Assembly: GCA_021647585.1 (NCBI GenBank)
Contig: JAKIUK010000019.1
Span: 1-58,385 of the forward strand
DNA length: 58,385 nt
Direction: 5' to 3'
Source of the DNA: Methylococcaceae bacterium
GTDB taxonomy: Bacteria; Pseudomonadota; Gammaproteobacteria; Methylococcales; Methylomonadaceae
Part shown: positions 42,410 through 51,488 of the stretch, in pieces
Position numbering within the stretch: position 1 is the stretch's first letter
Layout: every line of letters begins with the position of its first letter
The notes under the pieces: generated by a model
Database searches by the model: none
What the model was told of the DNA's origin: nothing
Seen by the model: the letters and a program-made list of their open reading frames with translations, nothing else
Translations under genes and position numbers: made by a program

Positions 42410-44725
42410 TTAAATATCTAGACCAATACTAGCAAAATAGGTTCTTTGTGGGTATGGATGATGGTCATAATATTTTTCATTTAAAAGATTATCAACGCCA
42501 ACAGAAAACTTGGCTGTCACATCATTTCCTATATCCATTTTGAAAGCTGACTTGAAATTGACAAGAACATATTCATCTGAAGCACCAAACACATGACCAA
42601 CAAAATCACTGTTCTTGGCATCGGTATGTTGTTTACTACGATATTGTACTGCAACAATATTATCCCATTCAGGTGTTGTATGGTAAGTTAGCGTTCCGTT
42701 AGCTCGCCATCTTGGAATTCTAACCCATTCATTACCTATTGTTTCTGGAAGATTTCTATCTTTCTTTATTTCTTTATTTAGCCAAGTACCGTTTAAGTTT
42801 AAGGCTATCGGGAGATCCATAATATGGTCTTGTTGGTAAATAAACTCAACACCGATGGTTTCGGTTTTATCAATACTACGCGTCCGGTTACTTGTTCTAC
42901 CATTGTTTCGTAGAGTCTGAGTGTTCATGATCTCGTTTTCAATAGTATTGTAAAACAAAGAAACACTAGTGTATCCTTCATTCAATTCATATTGAACTTT
43001 AAAGTCATGAAAGTAACCTGACTCTGGCGCGAGTGTTGGATCAGAAAAATTGACTGCATCACTATTACTTGAGCTATCAAACAACTCTTCAGCTACTGCA
43101 AAGCGGTAGGCCTTGCTAAAAGAGTAACGAAAAGCCAGATCATATGTTGGGGTAAAACTTAGAGATGCTTTTGGTGAAATCCTGCCCGCATCACGGTCAT
43201 CAAGCCCACCAGTTCCATTTGTATCATTAATATGTCCTCTTGAGGTAGACCAATGATCATAACGAAGGCCAGCCATAATATTCCAATCTTCTATAAAATC
43301 CCAGTCAGCTTGCATAAAAATACTGTGTGTTTCAGTTGAACCGCCGTCAGCATCTTCCAAACCACCTGTTGAACCATCTGAATTTATAGTATGTTTATCT
43401 ATATCAAGGAACGAATGATTAAATTGATAGCCGAGCATAAAACCTAGGTCTTCGTGTCCAAACAGTTCTTGTGTTGCTAATTTAACACTGTAATCAATCC
43501 ACCACACCTCAATATCTTTAACATCTCCTTTTGTATTTGTCTTATAACGAGGGTCATTTTGGCTAAAGTCAGATGTTATCGTTTTATCTTTAAAAGCATC
43601 AAAAAAACTAGCGGTGGTATCAATATCCCAAGAATTAGTTAATTTTCCTGATAAGTTAAAACCATACATCATTGTTTTTCTTTCATTTTTGCTACCCGTT
43701 AATGTAGGACCGCTAAACCCACTGGGGTTGGCAAGAAATTGGAGCCCATTTTGATTAACAGGAGTGCTAGAGCCCCAAACAGGGTTGCCTGCTGAATCAG
43801 TTAAATATGTTCTAGCCTGGCTATTCCTCTCTGTATCTTCAAAGGCTATTGTAAACAGACCTCTTAGTTCGGGGTTAAGGTCATAGCTGACTTTTAGTTC
43901 ATATAGATCAGTTATATTTTCGTTAATACCTTTATCTGCAGTAATTACACGACTTGCCCCCGTTATAGTTCGATCTGAATATGCCCCTGTGACAGGAATT
44001 CCAGAATTACCTGCGGTAAGTTTATTAGGCGCTCTTCCATCAGAAGTTGTTGTAGCAAAAGACTGTGGTTGACCTTCATTTTCTAAATGGTTGAAAAAAC
44101 CAAATACCGTCCAGTCATCAAAACGGTTTCCAGCTGAGATAAATTCTTTATGGCCAGTCAAAACCTCTTCTTTTTGTCCATTTTGACTGGAAGGTTGAAT
44201 AATCCCTGTAACCTCCATGCTCATTTCAAACTTCTCAGGTAAACGTGTTTTTAGATCGAAAGTTCCACCGAAAGATCCTTTATGTTCAGTAGAGTATGGG
44301 CCGTAAAAAATGGTCGCTGACTCCAAAGCATTTGGTGCTATCAGGTTCCATTTAGGGGCCCCGTTCCATTTGGTTTGTACCGGATTATGTAACGGAATAC
44401 CATCTACATACATATTAAAGTGATTTGTTTGAAAATTTGTAGATCCTCTGATAGCGGTCACCCCGTTGGTATCTCCGTAGAAACGTCTTCTTACCTGTAT
44501 GCTTGGAGCCATTCTAATAATATCTTCAGCACTTGTTACATTGGTTTTATATAAGTCTTCCTTGGTCACATTAAAACTGGGAGTGGCAACAGTAGTATTA
44601 GGAAATAACTTATGGCCAGTTGTGATGATCATATCTTCACCTCGATAGATTTCTCCGTCGGGTTCGGCGATTGCTGGCATGACTGGAAGTAGGCAACATA
44701 AAAAGAGAGTTAATTTAGATTTCAT
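42410..44725 (-). CDS. TonB-dependent outer-membrane receptor
   Basis: A 771-residue receptor for active uptake of iron chelates, copper chelates or similar ligands. It has a signal peptide (LTLFLCCLLPVMPAIAEPDG), an N-terminal plug domain (MIITTGHKLF... ; SAEDIIRMAPSIQVRRR; VTAIRGS near 70-115), and a C-terminal barrel ending YFASIGLDI. The TonB box is probably the early EDMIITTG stretch. Ligand is not evident. The BNR/CSCC lipoprotein follows on the same strand. A weak Fur-like sequence (TGAAAATTGCTTTTA) lies upstream, but I do not list it. Confidence 0.93.
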   Translation of the reverse strand: MKSKLTLFLCCLLPVMPAIAEPDGEIYRGEDMIITTGHKLFPNTTVATPSFNVTKEDLYKTNVTSAEDIIRMAPSIQVRRRFYGDTNGVTAIRGSTNFQTNHFNMYVDGIPLHNPVQTKWNGAPKWNLIAPNALESATIFYGPYSTEHKGSFGGTFDLKTRLPEKFEMSMEVTGIIQPSSQNGQKEEVLTGHKEFISAGNRFDDWTVFGFFNHLENEGQPQSFATTTSDGRAPNKLTAGNSGIPVTGAYSDRTITGASRVITADKGINENITDLYELKVSYDLNPELRGLFTIAFEDTERNSQARTYLTDSAGNPVWGSSTPVNQNGLQFLANPSGFSGPTLTGSKNERKTMMYGFNLSGKLTNSWDIDTTASFFDAFKDKTITSDFSQNDPRYKTNTKGDVKDIEVWWIDYSVKLATQELFGHEDLGFMLGYQFNHSFLDIDKHTINSDGSTGGLEDADGGSTETHSIFMQADWDFIEDWNIMAGLRYDHWSTSRGHINDTNGTGGLDDRDAGRISPKASLSFTPTYDLAFRYSFSKAYRFAVAEELFDSSSNSDAVNFSDPTLAPESGYFHDFKVQYELNEGYTSVSLFYNTIENEIMNTQTLRNNGRTSNRTRSIDKTETIGVEFIYQQDHIMDLPIALNLNGTWLNKEIKKDRNLPETIGNEWVRIPRWRANGTLTYHTTPEWDNIVAVQYRSKQHTDAKNSDFVGHVFGASDEYVLVNFKSAFKMDIGNDVTAKFSVGVDNLLNEKYYDHHPYPQRTYFASIGLDI

Positions 44726-44854
44726 AAAAAACTTTTAGGTTCTTGAGTTATGCAATAAAATGCTGAATCTCATATTAAAAGCAATTTTCATTCCGGCTAA
44801 ATTATTAATATAATTCAATTGTTTATGGTGACCAGAGATTACAAGAAGTATCAG

Positions 44855-44896
44855 AATAAGCCATATAACCTATTTAGATAGGTTATATGGCTTATT
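44855..44896. other. Perfect 19-bp inverted repeat between divergent genes
   Basis: AATAAGCCATATAACCTAT at 44855-44873 is exactly inverted at 44878-44896 with a four-base TTAG loop. T- and A-rich sequence follows on both sides. It lies in the 435-bp region between the start of the receptor gene (minus) and the start of the cvfB-like gene (plus), where no gene ends, so a terminator is unexpected. It may be an operator, an attenuator in a long leader, or a mobile remnant. No gene seen in this gap. Confidence 0.6.
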
Positions 44897-45160
44897 TTAA
44901 TTTTAAAAAAATAACCCAATATCTTGCATTAAAATTCAATTCCCAACTGATCTTTCTCAGTTAAAGTTAAGTGCAAATCACTAGAGCAAAAAAATCTGTT
45001 CAATAGAATTAGCTGTTTTAGAAGAAGAGGAACAAGCGATGGTTTTTTCTGTTGATACCCCGGCTTATTTTCAATGTTTGTTATCAATAATTCGTTAAAT
45101 TTCAAGCTATTTACCTTAGCATCTATTAAAATAATCTTTTTTTGATACAAATTCTTCAAC

Positions 45161-46003
45161 ATGATAAAGATAGGCAAATTTAACCCGCTTAAAATCATTA
45201 AGCAGAATGCCAAAGAGTTTCATCTTGATGGCGGTAATTCGGCTATAGTGCAGTTGCCAGTCATTGATGCGCCACAAGACAGTAAAGTTGGAGATGTACT
45301 TAATGTTTTTGTTTATGGCGATGAAAAAGAGGGCTTGCGGGCGACTACCAAAAAACCATTGGCCCAAGTTGATGATGTAGCCTGGTTGAAAGTTGTATCA
45401 GTGAGTCATGCAGGTGCTTTTTTAGACTGGGGGTTGGCTAAGGATTTATTGCTACCGTTTAGTGAACAAACACAAAAAGTGGTTGAAGGGCGGTCTTGTC
45501 TGGTTAAAATATTCTTGGATGAAAGTAATCGTATTGCAGCATCTATGTTATTGAATGATTTTATTCAGGAAGAAGCCGTTTATTTAAAGCAAGGGCAAAA
45601 GGTAGAATTAATTATTGCAGATGAAACTGATTTAGGTAGAAATGCCATTATTAATAATGAATACTGGGGCGTTTTATATAAGAATGAGATATTTCAAAAG
45701 TTAAGAAAAGGTCAAAAAACCACTGGGTTTGTCAAAAAAGTCAGGGATGATAATAAAATTGATTTGGTGTTGCAGCAAGCAAAATATGCCGAAAAAGTGG
45801 ATTCTGTGACAGAAAAAATTCTTGTTAAACTAAAAACGCAGGGCGGCGTTATGCTAATTAACGATAAAAGTCCTCCTGATGAAATTTATAAAGCTTTTGG
45901 TGTCAGTAAAAAAGTGTTCAAACAGTCAATTGGTACTTTGTATAAGAAGCGTATTATTTTAATCGATAAAAACAGTATTAGCCTGCTAAATAAAACTGAC
46001 TAA
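45161..46003 (+). CDS. S1-domain RNA-binding protein, CvfB family
   Basis: A 280-residue cytoplasmic protein with repeated S1-like RNA-binding folds and a C-terminal winged-helix region, as in CvfB/YitL. Seen: VGDVLNVFVYGDEKEGLRATTKKPLAQVDDVAWLKV near 42-80, SHAGAFLDWGLAKDLLLPFSEQ near 84-105, GQKTTGFVKKVRDDNKIDLVLQ near 188-210, and KSPPDEIYKAFGVSKKVFKQSIGTLYKKR near 242-270. Members influence translation or virulence gene expression in some bacteria; function here unknown. Confidence 0.88.
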   Translation: MIKIGKFNPLKIIKQNAKEFHLDGGNSAIVQLPVIDAPQDSKVGDVLNVFVYGDEKEGLRATTKKPLAQVDDVAWLKVVSVSHAGAFLDWGLAKDLLLPFSEQTQKVVEGRSCLVKIFLDESNRIAASMLLNDFIQEEAVYLKQGQKVELIIADETDLGRNAIINNEYWGVLYKNEIFQKLRKGQKTTGFVKKVRDDNKIDLVLQQAKYAEKVDSVTEKILVKLKTQGGVMLINDKSPPDEIYKAFGVSKKVFKQSIGTLYKKRIILIDKNSISLLNKTD

Positions 46004-46195
46004 ACAAGATAAATTATTAACCAAGTTGATGTTACTTAGCTGGTGACAGTGAATGATAAGGGTACAGATGCCTTCATGAATTCATAGAAATGCCCTTATA
46101 AAATGCAGGAACTATGTATTGGAACAATGCGAAAAGAGATGATGGGAAAAAATACAGAGTTACATGTTGAAATAGAACAGGATGATTTGTAGGTC

Positions 46196-48427
46196 ATGGG
46201 AATACAGGAAAATTACGAACAATTACCGTTAAAGGATTTTACTGAGAAAGCATATTTGGATTATTCCATGTACGTTATTTTAGACCGGGCACTGCCTCAT
46301 ATTGGCGATGGTTTAAAGCCAGTACAAAGGAGAATTGTATATGCAATGTCCGAACTGGGTTTAAATGCCTTGGCTAAATTCAAAAAATCTGCCAGAACGG
46401 TGGGGGACGTGTTAGGTAAATATCATCCTCATGGTGATTCAGCTTGTTATGAAGCCATGGTATTAATGGCTCAGGATTTTTCATATCGCTATCCGTTGAT
46501 TGATGGACAGGGTAACTGGGGTTCACCGGATGATCCCAAATCATTTGCAGCTATGCGCTATACCGAATCTCGGTTGACTGCCTATGCACATACTTTGTTA
46601 AGTGAATTAGGGCAAGGCACAGTTGATTGGGCCGATAATTTTGATGGCACACTACAAGAACCTAAGCTATTGCCCGCCAGATTACCTAATATTTTACTTA
46701 ATGGAACTATGGGGATTGCGGTCGGAATGGCAACAGATATCCCGCCGCATAATTTGCGTGAAATTGTGAGTGCCTGTATTCAGTTGATTGATGAACCTGA
46801 TTCAACACTGGAATCTCTGCTTACTCATGTTAAAGGACCAGATTATCCAACCCATGCTGAGATTATTAGTTCAGCCGAAGATATAAAAAAGATTTATATC
46901 AGTGGTAATGGCTCTATTAAAATGCGTGCCAGATATGAGCAGGAAGATAATAACATTGTCATCACTGCTTTGCCACATCAAGTTTCAGGGGCAAAGTTGA
47001 TGGAGCAGATTGCGGCTCAAATGTTGGCAAAGAAATTACCCATGATTGAAGATTTAAGGGATGAATCTGATCATGAAAACCCAACGCGGTTGCTGATTAT
47101 TCCAAAATCCAAACGAATAGATAGTGATTCTGTCATGTCGCATTTGTTTGCGACCACTGATCTGGAGAAGAATTTTCGGGTAAATATGAATATGATCGGT
47201 CTCAATGGTAGGCCAGTGGTCAAGAATTTGTTGGAGATTCTGGTTGAATGGCTGCAGTTTAGAACTGAAACAGTACGTAGACGATTACAATATCGTCTGG
47301 ATAAAGTGTTGGCCAGGTTACATGTTCTGGATGCGTTATTAATTGCCTATTTAAACATTGATGAGGTGATTGCTATTATTAGAGAAAATGATAAGCCTAA
47401 GCCTGTATTAATGGAACGATTTGGAATCACTGATATACAAGCAGAAGCGATTCTGGAATTGAAGTTAAGGCATCTGGCCAAACTTGAGGAAATGAAAATC
47501 CGGGGTGAGCAGGAGGAGTTGGAAAAGGAGCGTCAGGCACTGGAAAAAACCTTAGGTTCTAAACGATTGTTGAATCGTTTAATCAGAACAGAACTGGAAA
47601 GAGATGCAGAAAAATATGGTGATGATAGACGTTCACCTATTGTTACCAGAGCTGTATCTCAGGCACTGGATACTACTGCATTGATAGCTAACGAACCATT
47701 AACTATTATCCTGTCGCAAAAAGGCTGGATTCGGGCGGCAAAAGGCCATGATATTGAAGTACAAAGCCTGAATTATCGTTCAGGCGATAAATATCTTGAT
47801 TCAGCCAAAGGAAGGTCAACTCAGCCAGTCTATATTCTGGATTCTACAGGGCGTGTTTATAATGCATCAACACATGATTTACCTTCTGCGCGTAGTCAGG
47901 GTGAACCGCTAACAGGGCGCTTAAACCCTCCAGCAGGTTCTTTATTTAACCATGTTTTTTCAGGCCAGCCTGATGATTGGTATTTGCTGGCCAGCAATAT
48001 GGGTTATGGTTTTAGGGTGCAGTTAAAAGATTTACAAAGCAAAAACAAGGCAGGTAAAGCTGTTATTACTTTACCTGCAGGAGCAAAAGTATTAGCACCT
48101 GTATCAATTAACAATGATTCTGATTTACTTACGGTAGTGACCTTGCAGGGGCGATTATTGATTTTTCCTGTACAGGAATTACCCGCGTTGTCAAAAGGTA
48201 AGGGGAATAAGTTGATACAGATTCCACCTGCTGACTTTAATTCGGGTAAAGATACTGTTATTTCTGTGTGTGTTATAGCTGAAGATGGAGCGATCAAGAT
48301 CTTGTCAGGAAAGAGACACCTCACTTTAAAAGCGAGTGATATAGAGGCATATACAGGGAGCAGAGCTAAAAGAGGACATGCATTACCGAGAGGCTTTCAG
48401 CGTGTTGATGGCTTGGAGAAAATTTGA
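46196..48427 (+). CDS. parC: DNA topoisomerase IV subunit A
   Basis: ParC cuts and re-joins DNA to unlink daughter chromosomes with ParE. The 743-residue length (E. coli 752) and end VDGLEKI fit ParC and not GyrA, as does the lack of the GyrA box. The catalytic pair R121-Y122 lies in AMRYTESRLT. The quinolone-determining stretch reads HPHGDSACYEAMV with S82 and E86, the usual sensitive residues. parE is not in the window. Confidence 0.96.
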   Translation: MGIQENYEQLPLKDFTEKAYLDYSMYVILDRALPHIGDGLKPVQRRIVYAMSELGLNALAKFKKSARTVGDVLGKYHPHGDSACYEAMVLMAQDFSYRYPLIDGQGNWGSPDDPKSFAAMRYTESRLTAYAHTLLSELGQGTVDWADNFDGTLQEPKLLPARLPNILLNGTMGIAVGMATDIPPHNLREIVSACIQLIDEPDSTLESLLTHVKGPDYPTHAEIISSAEDIKKIYISGNGSIKMRARYEQEDNNIVITALPHQVSGAKLMEQIAAQMLAKKLPMIEDLRDESDHENPTRLLIIPKSKRIDSDSVMSHLFATTDLEKNFRVNMNMIGLNGRPVVKNLLEILVEWLQFRTETVRRRLQYRLDKVLARLHVLDALLIAYLNIDEVIAIIRENDKPKPVLMERFGITDIQAEAILELKLRHLAKLEEMKIRGEQEELEKERQALEKTLGSKRLLNRLIRTELERDAEKYGDDRRSPIVTRAVSQALDTTALIANEPLTIILSQKGWIRAAKGHDIEVQSLNYRSGDKYLDSAKGRSTQPVYILDSTGRVYNASTHDLPSARSQGEPLTGRLNPPAGSLFNHVFSGQPDDWYLLASNMGYGFRVQLKDLQSKNKAGKAVITLPAGAKVLAPVSINNDSDLLTVVTLQGRLLIFPVQELPALSKGKGNKLIQIPPADFNSGKDTVISVCVIAEDGAIKILSGKRHLTLKASDIEAYTGSRAKRGHALPRGFQRVDGLEKI

Positions 48428-48744
48428 CGGGTGCCTGGCTATTTATAAAATGTCTTGCTGGATGAGTCGAAGCTGTTGAAACAATGGTCAAAAAAGCTTT
48501 GTTGATTAGGTCTGGGGTAAAGTTCGACATGAGTTATAAAACAGGCTATCCTGAGCGTTAGATATGTTTTAAATACACCACTTATTTACGAAATGGATCT
48601 CAAATGACCGAACTGTTATTTTGTACTCAACCTTTAAACCAGCTCAACTACAAGCACAACATCAGCTTGAAATGAATAATCTGTTGGGTTTAAATGATTG
48701 CAAACCATCAATAATCAAACCTTATTCATCTTATATTATTGAAA

Positions 48745-49363
48745 ATGCCCTCACTGAGTTAGATAGAAGCATATAATCAACTGTCTACTCTGCCCCATTC
48801 ACAAATCAAGGAATTAACCCAAATAGCACAAGCGATAGGCGCAGAAAATACTGTGGCCATTGCTGAGGTCACTGCCAAATTGCATGACTACAATCTGGGA
48901 ATGATGGTTGCTGCAACCTGTATTTATGCCAAAAGGCTGGTTGGATTTGTCGGTTCAGTCCAGCATTATCAGGAGCGATTGTTAGCTTACCGTGCTGCAG
49001 GTAAAAGCAATTATCAGGCAGTGTCCCTGGAAAAACCCCACGTGAACCTGGCATTTGAAAAAATGTAACGTAATTATCGCCATGAACTGAATATCGTCAC
49101 CGAACGTTAACGTGGACTGGCTAAAAAAGGCACACCGTTAACTCATGTAGAACGGGGCAGACATATAGCTCGAAGCAGTCGCACCGCAGTTAAACTGAAT
49201 GTGATGAGTCAGGTGCAGGCCAGTTATTTGATGAAATTCAGCCAGCAGGCAAAATTATTGGGTAATGACTGGTGGTGATTGATTTTGGAAGTCGGATAGG
49301 GAATATCCGCAATAGTTATCAGGCTGGTGAGAATTGGGAAAAAGAGATATTTATTGAGTCCAG
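48745..49363 (+). pseudogene. Broken gene of unknown family
   Basis: From ATG 48745 a reading frame starts MPSLS, meets TAG at 48760, then continues for 100 codons (IEAYNQLSTLPHSQIKELTQ..., ending AFEKM), meets TAA, continues RNYRHELNIVTER, meets TAA, continues GLAKKGTPLTHVERGRHIARSS... to GNDWW, and after a frameshift goes on as VIDFGSRIGNIRNSYQAG. The parts together read as one protein of about 200 residues that has decayed by three stops and a frameshift. I do not recognise the family. The flanking 48428-48744 and 49364-49577 hold no gene I can support. Confidence 0.6.
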
Positions 49364-49577
49364 CTCGGTTGGGTTGAGGGACGAAACCCAACATATTCTC
49401 GTAATTGCAATAATGTTGGGGTTCCTGTCGTCCCCCCAACCTACCGTGCTGCCCCTAAAATCGCAAAATCTTTGTTTTCCATATTTTATTATAAATATTG
49501 ATGATAGATGGAAAATTATATGCGTACATTTGTTTTCCTATTTCAAAGCGGGATTTTTTTAGAATTTTTATTTATAT

Positions 49578-49635
49578 AACTTATAAGCATTTTATCTGTC
49601 ATGCTGTCGCACAACAGATAAAATGCTTATAAGTT
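49578..49635. repeat. Perfect 22-bp inverted repeat, possible attC-like boundary
   Basis: The 22-base arm 49578-49599 (starts AACTTATAAGC) is exactly inverted at 49614-49635, with a 14-base loop. The right end reads GTTAGGT, which fits the integron core site GTTRRRY, and the left flank ends in TAAC. The 60-bp size is normal for an attC, but attC arms usually contain a few unpaired bases and these do not, so a terminator or other palindrome remains possible. It lies 75 bp before the cassette gene. Confidence 0.45.
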
Positions 49636-49709
49636 AGGTTTTCTTGAAAATTTACTACATCGTTAAGTATTTAGGAGCGACCGATTAAAATAATTCTCGA
49701 AGAATACTT

Positions 49710-50657
49710 ATGAAAGCGGTTATCTGTACAAAATACGGGGCGCCTAATGTTCTTCAAATCCAAGAGATTGACAGTCCTACCCCAAAAAATAATGAGATAT
49801 TGGTAAAAATATATGCAACAACAGTGCATATTGGAGACACAAAAATTCGAAGTTTTAAACCTGGTATGGGGTTTATGCTGGATTTATTAGTTAAACCCAT
49901 AATGCGTATCATGATAGGTTTTAGAGGTCCAAGAAAAAAAATAATTGGGATGGAGCTAGCTGGAGAAATTGAACTAGTCGGTAAAGATGTTGCGCTGTTT
50001 AGACAAGGCGACCAAGTTTTTGCTTCTACTGAGCTTAATTTTGGTACATATGCCCAGTACACATGTATGCCCGAGAATGGTCTAATAGCTCCACTACCAA
50101 CAAATACGACTTACGAGGAAGCCGCTCCCATTTCCAATGGTGGAATGACTGCTTTGCTTATTCTTAAAAAAGCAAACATCCATAAAGGCCAAAATGTTCT
50201 AATATATGGTGCCTCTGGAAGTGTAGGCACCTTCGCTGTGCAACTTGCCAAATATTTTGAAACAAATGTTGTCGGAGTATGTAGCACTACGAATTTAGAT
50301 ATGGTGAAGTCACTAGGAGCGGATAAAGTAATTGATTATACTCAAGAAGACTTTACTGAAAATAATGAGACTTATGATATTATTTTTGATGCTGTAGGTA
50401 AACTTAGCTCTTCGCAATGCAAAAAATCTCTAAAGAAGAATGGAGCCTATCTTAACGTTTTAACCTCATCTAATGGTCTAAAATTAAAGCCTGAAGATTT
50501 GATCTTCCTCAAAGAATTGATGGAAGCAAAAAAACTCAGGTCAGTGATAGATAGAACCTATTCGATGGAACAAATTGTTGAGGCTCATAGGTATGTTGAT
50601 AAAGGGCACAAAAAAGGGAATGTAGTCATAGTTGTGAGGCATAATGATAATACCTAA
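49710..50657 (+). CDS. Medium-chain NAD(P)-dependent oxidoreductase, cassette-borne
   Basis: A 315-residue enzyme of the medium-chain dehydrogenase/reductase superfamily, quinone-oxidoreductase branch. The N-terminal GroES-like half (MKAVICTKYGAPNVLQIQEI) is followed by the NAD(P)-binding motif YGASGSVGTFAVQLAK near 165-180. The zinc-binding cysteines of alcohol dehydrogenases are missing, so it should act without zinc on quinones or enones; substrate unknown. Its stop codon TAA lies within the left core site of the attC element at 50652, the usual place in an integron gene cassette. No promoter of its own is obvious. Confidence 0.88.
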   Translation: MKAVICTKYGAPNVLQIQEIDSPTPKNNEILVKIYATTVHIGDTKIRSFKPGMGFMLDLLVKPIMRIMIGFRGPRKKIIGMELAGEIELVGKDVALFRQGDQVFASTELNFGTYAQYTCMPENGLIAPLPTNTTYEEAAPISNGGMTALLILKKANIHKGQNVLIYGASGSVGTFAVQLAKYFETNVVGVCSTTNLDMVKSLGADKVIDYTQEDFTENNETYDIIFDAVGKLSSSQCKKSLKKNGAYLNVLTSSNGLKLKPEDLIFLKELMEAKKLRSVIDRTYSMEQIVEAHRYVDKGHKKGNVVIVVRHNDNT

Positions 50658-50779
50658 CAAAAGGTTGCAATTGACCGCTGGCAGACCACTCGTTTTCAGA
50701 GGTCATTTTTTATCAAAGTTCAGTGTATTGTCAGAGTTCATCGTATATCTGCCAGCGGCCACTGAACTTAGCGTTAGCT
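50652..50779 (+). repeat. attC recombination site of an integron gene cassette
   Basis: The left core ACCTAAC (50652-50658) matches RYYYAAC; the right end GTTAGCT (50773-50779) is one base from GTTRRRY. The arms contain a perfect 11-bp pair, CCGCTGGCAGA (50675-50685) and TCTGCCAGCGG (50748-50758), and between core and pair the left arm has an extra base (GTTGCA against GTTCA), like the extrahelical bases that set strand choice. Length 128 bp is in the range of long attC sites such as those of Vibrio. No integrase gene lies in the window. Confidence 0.75.
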
Positions 50780-50839
50780 GTATAAATCAAAAGCCGATAA
50801 ATTACTATTTTACATATGTACAATACAAGGCTGATTTGA

Positions 50840-51265
50840 ATGTATATCACGATAGATACTTCTGCTTTAATTGCAGTTATAGGTAATGAGGCTGCAAAAC
50901 AAAAAGTAATAGAAATAACAAAGGGTTATTATCTTTGTGCGCCTGCATCTGTTCATTGGGAAATAGGCAATGCATTCTCACCAATGTTTAAAAGGCAAAA
51001 ATCTAGCATTAAATTAGCAAAGAAAGCACTTAAAGAATATAAGAAAATTCCAATCAAGTTCATTGATGTACCTCTCGATAAAACATTGGAAATCTCACAC
51101 GCACAAAATATATATGCCTACAATACTTATCTTATTCAATATGCTCAACAAACAAGCACATCATTACTTACTCTTGATAATCAGTTAAAGGCTACGGCTG
51201 AAAAACACCGCTCCCTGTGTCAGGATAGTTGTCCAAAAAGCTGGATAGAAGCAAGAGTTACTTAA
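50840..51265 (+). CDS. PIN-domain protein, orphan VapC-like toxin
   Basis: A 141-residue PIN protein. Catalytic acids are visible: D7 in ITIDTSALIAV, E in VHWEIGNAF near 42, and D in LLTLDNQLKATA near 117. The position usually held by a second aspartate (about 97-100) reads NTYLIQYAQ, so the third acid of the usual four may be missing. PIN toxins cleave RNA. No antitoxin gene is next to it, although cassettes often carry complete toxin-antitoxin pairs. It begins 60 bp after the attC site, so it would be the next cassette, but no attC follows it. Confidence 0.75.
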   Translation: MYITIDTSALIAVIGNEAAKQKVIEITKGYYLCAPASVHWEIGNAFSPMFKRQKSSIKLAKKALKEYKKIPIKFIDVPLDKTLEISHAQNIYAYNTYLIQYAQQTSTSLLTLDNQLKATAEKHRSLCQDSCPKSWIEARVT

Positions 51266-51488
51266 TATGATCTGAAAAATAGATATTTTAAGGGTGTGGC
51301 ATCACACAGAAGAACGTTTATAACATCTATATGACCGCTATTTGTCAATAGGCAAAGAGTTTTTTTATCCGATATTTTCTGTTCCATTCGGCTTAGCAGT
51401 TGTCATGATGAACATGATTAAATAAAATCAGGAATTGTTAAAGTAATATAGTTTTGATATCCTGCTGTTTTTCTCTGAGAGAATAACA

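Noticed and set aside
44740..44810. Fur-like site upstream of the TonB-dependent receptor
   Set aside because: Only about 9 of 14 informative positions match; too weak in AT-rich DNA.
49272..49562. Plus-strand open frame of 96 codons
   Set aside because: Its first part is the shifted end of the decayed gene, and the rest is AT-rich sequence without family features.
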